NCBI GenBank assembly: GCA_004151065.3
Contig: NWUY0300003795.1
Location: forward strand, 63,502-73,653
DNA length: 10,152 nucleotides
Source of the DNA: Larix sibirica
Lineage: Eukaryota; Streptophyta; Pinopsida; Pinales; Pinaceae
Reading direction: 5' to 3'
This document shows, piece by piece, positions 7,228 to 10,152 of the stretch (position 1 is its first letter; each line of letters begins with the position of its first letter). The notes under the pieces were generated by a model. It ran no database searches. It was not told the DNA's origin and saw only the letters and a list, made by a program, of their open reading frames with translations. The position numbers and the translations under genes are program-made.

Positions 7228-7590
7228 AGGTGAAATGAGAGCTAGACCTCCACGGAACGGAGATACATGACAGACCCACAAGAATAATGCTGAATAATAT
7301 TTGTTAATTAAAAACTATTGCGGCTGATATTCCCTTAAACCAATTACTTAGCCGGGAAACAAAACGGACCGTTAAATCTATCGCTCTCGACTGTGAGAGG
7401 TCGTGTGGATATTAGGAGAGAGAAAGTGTGCGCAGGCCGGCGTTGGCAGGGTCGGTGGAGGCCAGTGGGCTTCGCCGTCCGGGCGGGCCCTTCTTGTCAT
7501 CATCAGATGCGAGCGGTCGGGATTCCTTCGTTCCTTTTTCATTAGCTGCGTGTCAGGCTTAGGACGGGCTCAGAAGAGAATAACCACATT
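7228..7590 (-). promoter_or_regulatory. Upstream promoter region of the DOF gene with a CpG-rich patch
   Basis: No gene here. On the minus strand upstream of the TATA box I see an ATTGG/CCAAT element (about 7340-7344), a MYB-type TAACGGTC (about 7368-7375), and from about 7380 to 7570 a clearly GC- and CpG-rich block in otherwise AT-rich DNA, including GCCGTCCGGGCGGGCCC and a TGGGCT site-II-like hexamer. Frames across it lack an ATG start and resemble nothing, so I read it as regulatory sequence rather than coding. Individual sites are motif matches only. Confidence 0.4.
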
Positions 7591-7591
7591 G

Positions 7592-7668
7592 GAGGGTTTC
7601 CTCTTATTGGATTATTAATATTTTTTTTTTCTATGTTGAGAAATCTGAGGGCTTCCTTTTATTGGATT
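7592..7668 (+). repeat. Direct repeat of 22 bp, 55 bp apart
   Basis: GAGGG(T/C)TTCCT(C/T)TTATTGGATT occurs at 7592 and 7647, separated by a T-rich spacer. Confidence 0.7.
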
Positions 7669-7874
7669 TTCTTTTCTTTTAATGTTCAACAAATCTTAGG
7701 GATGTTTTGTCATGGTTGTAGAGAATGTTTTTTAATTTTTCAAAGTTTTAACTTCTTTTACATTGCGGCACTAGCAACATCAATTTCTGATTTGGTTATC
7801 TTGAATTTTTTGAACTCGTAGCAAGTCGAGTACAATTTAAAATGAGCAATAATTAGCATATATGCATTACTGGT
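7669..7874. other. AT-rich spacer, nothing identified
   Basis: T-rich on the plus strand, with no ATG-initiated frame that resembles a protein. Confidence 0.5.
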
Positions 7875-7937
7875 AGATGAAAAACGTTTATAGGTATACA
7901 AACTAAGATGAAAAACGTTTATAGGTATCACAAACTA
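7875..7937 (+). repeat. Two-copy tandem duplication, 31 bp
   Basis: AGATGAAAAACGTTTATAGG followed by TATACAAACTA at 7875 and by TATCACAAACTA at 7906: identical except for a short change near the end, so recent. Confidence 0.9.
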
Positions 7938-8210
7938 AGTGATTATTATCTATTTATAAGTTATTCTATACATTTATATCTATGCACTGATTAGGAGGTA
8001 TGCATTCATCAGTTACTAGTTATTTTTAAATTCTCCATAGAATCAATTTGGACAGTGCAGTGGTCTAAAATAAAAACGCCTATAGACGTAAATATTAAAA
8101 AAATTACAACAATTTTAAACAATGCAAGACTACCGACTACCTCATTAAGTTATAATATTATATTTTATCATAAATAAACCATAATAGAAGATATGTGTAG
8201 GTTTTAACTC
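7938..8210. other. AT-rich intergenic stretch, nothing identified
   Basis: No supported frame or repeat. Confidence 0.5.
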
Positions 8211-8213
8211 CAT

Positions 8214-9195
8214 CCTTGAACTAGAAAGAGTAGACTTGGGTAACCACCACAATGTTATAGTGGTACAAATAAGTGCAAGGTTACTTCAATGTTGTGGAAA
8301 TTTTTAATTCACAACTTCCTCCAAAAGCATTCGACCTTGCAAAACCTGTTTCTTTCTTAGTTCACATCATCAACTTACAACTTCCTCCTAAAGCATCCAC
8401 AAGCCTATTCATTGCAAACCGAGTTTCTTTCTTAGTTCAAATAATCAACTTACTCAAGAATTAATACTACCTAACCCTGAACATGCAACCCCATATCAAC
8501 AATGTTATCTTTAATAATCTTCCATCCAAATATGAATGACTTCTTGAATTATGCCAAGTAGCATCATGCGACCTCCACTTTATATAGTGGAATGAAGCTT
8601 AACCACCCCCCTTGAACTAAAGGAGTCGCATCTGCTTTCACATCTCCATGTGGACCCTTGGTTGTGACGTCTTCCTTAAGTCAAGTGATGGTTACAACTA
8701 TTTCTTGAAGGCATGAGCATGCACTCCACGCAATGCCCCAAGTCATTTCACCTTGCAACTCATGCAATTCTTCATAATAAGCAAAAGCTACTCCAATGTT
8801 GTGGTGCTCACTCTTCACTACATATCTTCCCCCTAAAGCACTCACAAGCCTTCCCCTTGCAATAATTGTTTCTTCCTTAGTTCACAAAATCAACTCGCTT
8901 AAGCACTAACAATACCCAAACCTAAACTTGCAACCCTATCACGACACTACTATCCTTGACAATCTTCCATCCAAGTATGAATGGCATCTTGAACGATGTC
9001 TATCTTGTAGCCTGAGTCACTTTATATAGTGGAAGGAAGCCTAACCATCTCCCTTGAATTAAAGGAGTCACTTCCACTTTCACATCTCCTTATAGGCCTG
9101 CCAACGTCTTCCTTAAGTCAAGCAACAATTATAACCATTTCTTTAAGAAGAAGGTATGCATTACTCTCAATACTCCAAGTCATTTCACTTTGCAT
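8214..9195 (-). repeat. Imperfect tandem repeat of about 440 bp, two copies plus a partial third
   Basis: Aligned anchors on the plus strand: ACT(T/C)CAATGTTGTGG 8283/8790; CTTCCATCCAA(A/G)TATGAATG 8519/8964; CACTTTATATAGTGGAA 8576/9018; ACGTCTTCCTTAAGTCAAG 8667/9104; CCAAGTCATTTCAC(C/T)TTGCA 8738/9175. Offsets drop from 507 to 445, 442 and 437, the first step explained by an extra 66-bp duplication in copy 1. A partial copy (CCTTGAACTA... at 8214) precedes it. All frames are broken, and the short frames in it are not genes. It is probably a decayed transposable-element fragment. Confidence 0.8.
8311..8453 (+). repeat. Nested 66-bp duplication inside the first 440-bp copy
   Basis: ACAACTTCCTCC(A/T)AAAGCAT...GTTTCTTTCTTAGTTCA...ATCAACTTA occurs at 8311 and 8377. 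The second 440-bp copy has only one version, so this arose after or independently of the larger duplication. Confidence 0.75.
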
Positions 9196-9436
9196 TGCAT
9201 GCAATGTCGGGCCATATCCAACATTTTGCTCCAATTGGTTAAGGTATACCCCTTACAACATGACCCACCCAATACAAAGACTACAATACTTCTTCTTGGT
9301 ATGTGCCTTCATCACTAGATGTCCAATAAAAATAATGTTGTGCCAACTTCTTATTTTATCTAGGAAATATTGCTTCTTTATAAATTACAACTTGTTAAAT
9401 CACTACTCCATGTATTCCACAAACTTGGATTGGTTG

Positions 9437-9640
9437 CAACCCACTATGACCTTGCAAACATATCCAAGAAACACTGCATTGACGTAGAAATGCTTCAATG
9501 TAATGTAATAACTAGTAGTCCAATGGAGGCAACCTACCAAAGACTCCAACCTATTATGACCTTGTGAACACATCCATAGAACGTTGCAATGTAATATTAA
9601 TGGTCCAACGAAGGCAATATGCCACCAAGTGGCAAGTCAT
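9437..9640 (+). repeat. Two-copy degenerate tandem repeat, 110 bp
   Basis: CAACC(C/T)A(C/T)TATGACCTTG..AACA.ATCCA..GAAC occurs at 9437 and 9547, and both are followed by CAATGTAAT and GTCCAA(T/C)G(G/A)AGGCAA. The region directly follows the 440-bp repeats and may be part of the same decayed element. Confidence 0.7.
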
Positions 9641-9900
9641 AGTCACATTCCCAATATACCTCTACCACACCCCATCTTATTACAACGAATCATCATACCT
9701 ATGAAAACAAAATATCTGTAGCATAGAGTAGTGTAACCTCAACCAAGTTAGATTGACATTATCAAATTGAAGTATATCCAGTTAGATTGCTTAATCATTT
9801 GATTTAAACATTAGAGAAAAACAGTTATGATTTTGGTAGAAATTATGCCGCCACTGGCACCAGACAATCCATGAACCCCACAAAGACTATTTGCACTAAA
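9641..9900. other. Intergenic stretch, nothing identified
   Basis: No supported frame, repeat or RNA gene. Confidence 0.4.
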
Positions 9901-9924
9901 CAAATGTGGCATTGAATTGAATAA

Positions 9925-10152
9925 ATGAAAGCAACAACTATCGCTGTCGATCTCATTCCCCGAAGCCAAGTCTGGCGCGTCCAACCAAACATTCTCCGGA
10001 TTCCATCATCATCGGTGAGGGCTCTTCGAGACCCGCGTCCGCGTTAGTGGCCTCCTCAGAAACGAACAATCCTACCTGTACTTTAATATTAAATCCCATT
10101 TCCCGGTGACTCCATTCGTCCTGAATCCGACGAGAATCTCGATGAAGGACGG
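9925..10152. other. Possible gene edge at the right end, strand unresolved
   Basis: GC and CpG content rise from about 9945 to the end. Plus strand: ATG at 9925 opens 40 codons (starting MKATTIAVDLIPRSQVWRVQ), crossing a donor-like CATCG|GTGAGG at about 10012; a second plus frame is open from about 10015 to the edge and contains NEQSYLYFNIKSHF. Minus strand: a frame runs from the edge to TGA near 9956 and contains EEPSPMMMESGECL, and another ends in a donor-like TACAG|GTAGGA. None matches a family I know. The rise suggests a promoter or first exon of a neighbouring gene. Confidence 0.25.

Noticed and set aside
7403-7618. 71-codon plus-strand frame in the GC-rich patch
   Set aside because: GTG start, no recognisable motif, and GC-rich DNA is stop-poor by chance.
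9029-9567. 152-codon and 65-codon plus-strand frames
   Set aside because: They run through the degenerate 440-bp and 110-bp repeats, the sister repeat copy does not keep the frame, and there is no protein-family resemblance.

Overview
This window is nuclear DNA from a seed plant. The one gene I can assign securely is a DOF zinc-finger transcription factor, a plant/green-lineage family, on the minus strand. It is split by a plant-type GT-AG intron and surrounded by AT-rich sequence full of degenerate repeats. The long repeat-laden flanks and the unusual protein would fit a gymnosperm or an early-diverging angiosperm, but the species cannot be read from the sequence. Position 1011 is an unresolved base (n), as expected of a draft assembly.

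Layout. Positions 1-450 are C-rich on the plus strand, with a frame open to the left edge and a G-quadruplex motif on the minus strand. From about 470 to 770 the sequence is extreme AT-rich (TTA/AAT). Positions 800-2020 hold a chain of independent short tandem duplications. Positions 2020-3580 hold no convincing gene, though 2640-3145 has a 51-bp duplication and weak coding-like features. Positions about 3570-4343 are the probable 3' flank or long 3' UTR of the DOF gene, with a polypurine G-quadruplex, a stem-loop and an orphan 69-residue frame. The DOF gene runs 4344-6899 (coding part) on the minus strand: exon 2 4344-5375, a 1473-nt intron 5376-6848 carrying a degenerate repeat array, and a short exon 1 6849-6899. 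Its 5' UTR (about 6900-7195) carries a 28-codon upstream ORF. A TATAAATA box lies at 7220-7227, with a GC/CpG-rich patch behind it at about 7380-7570. From 7590 to 9840 there are more duplications, the largest being a roughly 440-bp imperfect tandem repeat (about 8210-9195) whose two copies each carry a perfect minus-strand TATA motif. The last 250 bases rise in GC and look like the edge of another gene, strand undecided.

The main result is the reconstruction of the complete DOF gene. A conventional ORF view shows only exon 2, which begins inside the intron with a false GTG. The true start is in a 17-codon exon 1.5 kb upstream. That N-terminus, together with the stretch before the zinc finger, resembles the Arabidopsis HCA2/DOF5.6 type of DOF proteins, regulators of vascular (cambial) cell division. 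I found no multi-gene system, CRISPR, tRNA or rRNA.
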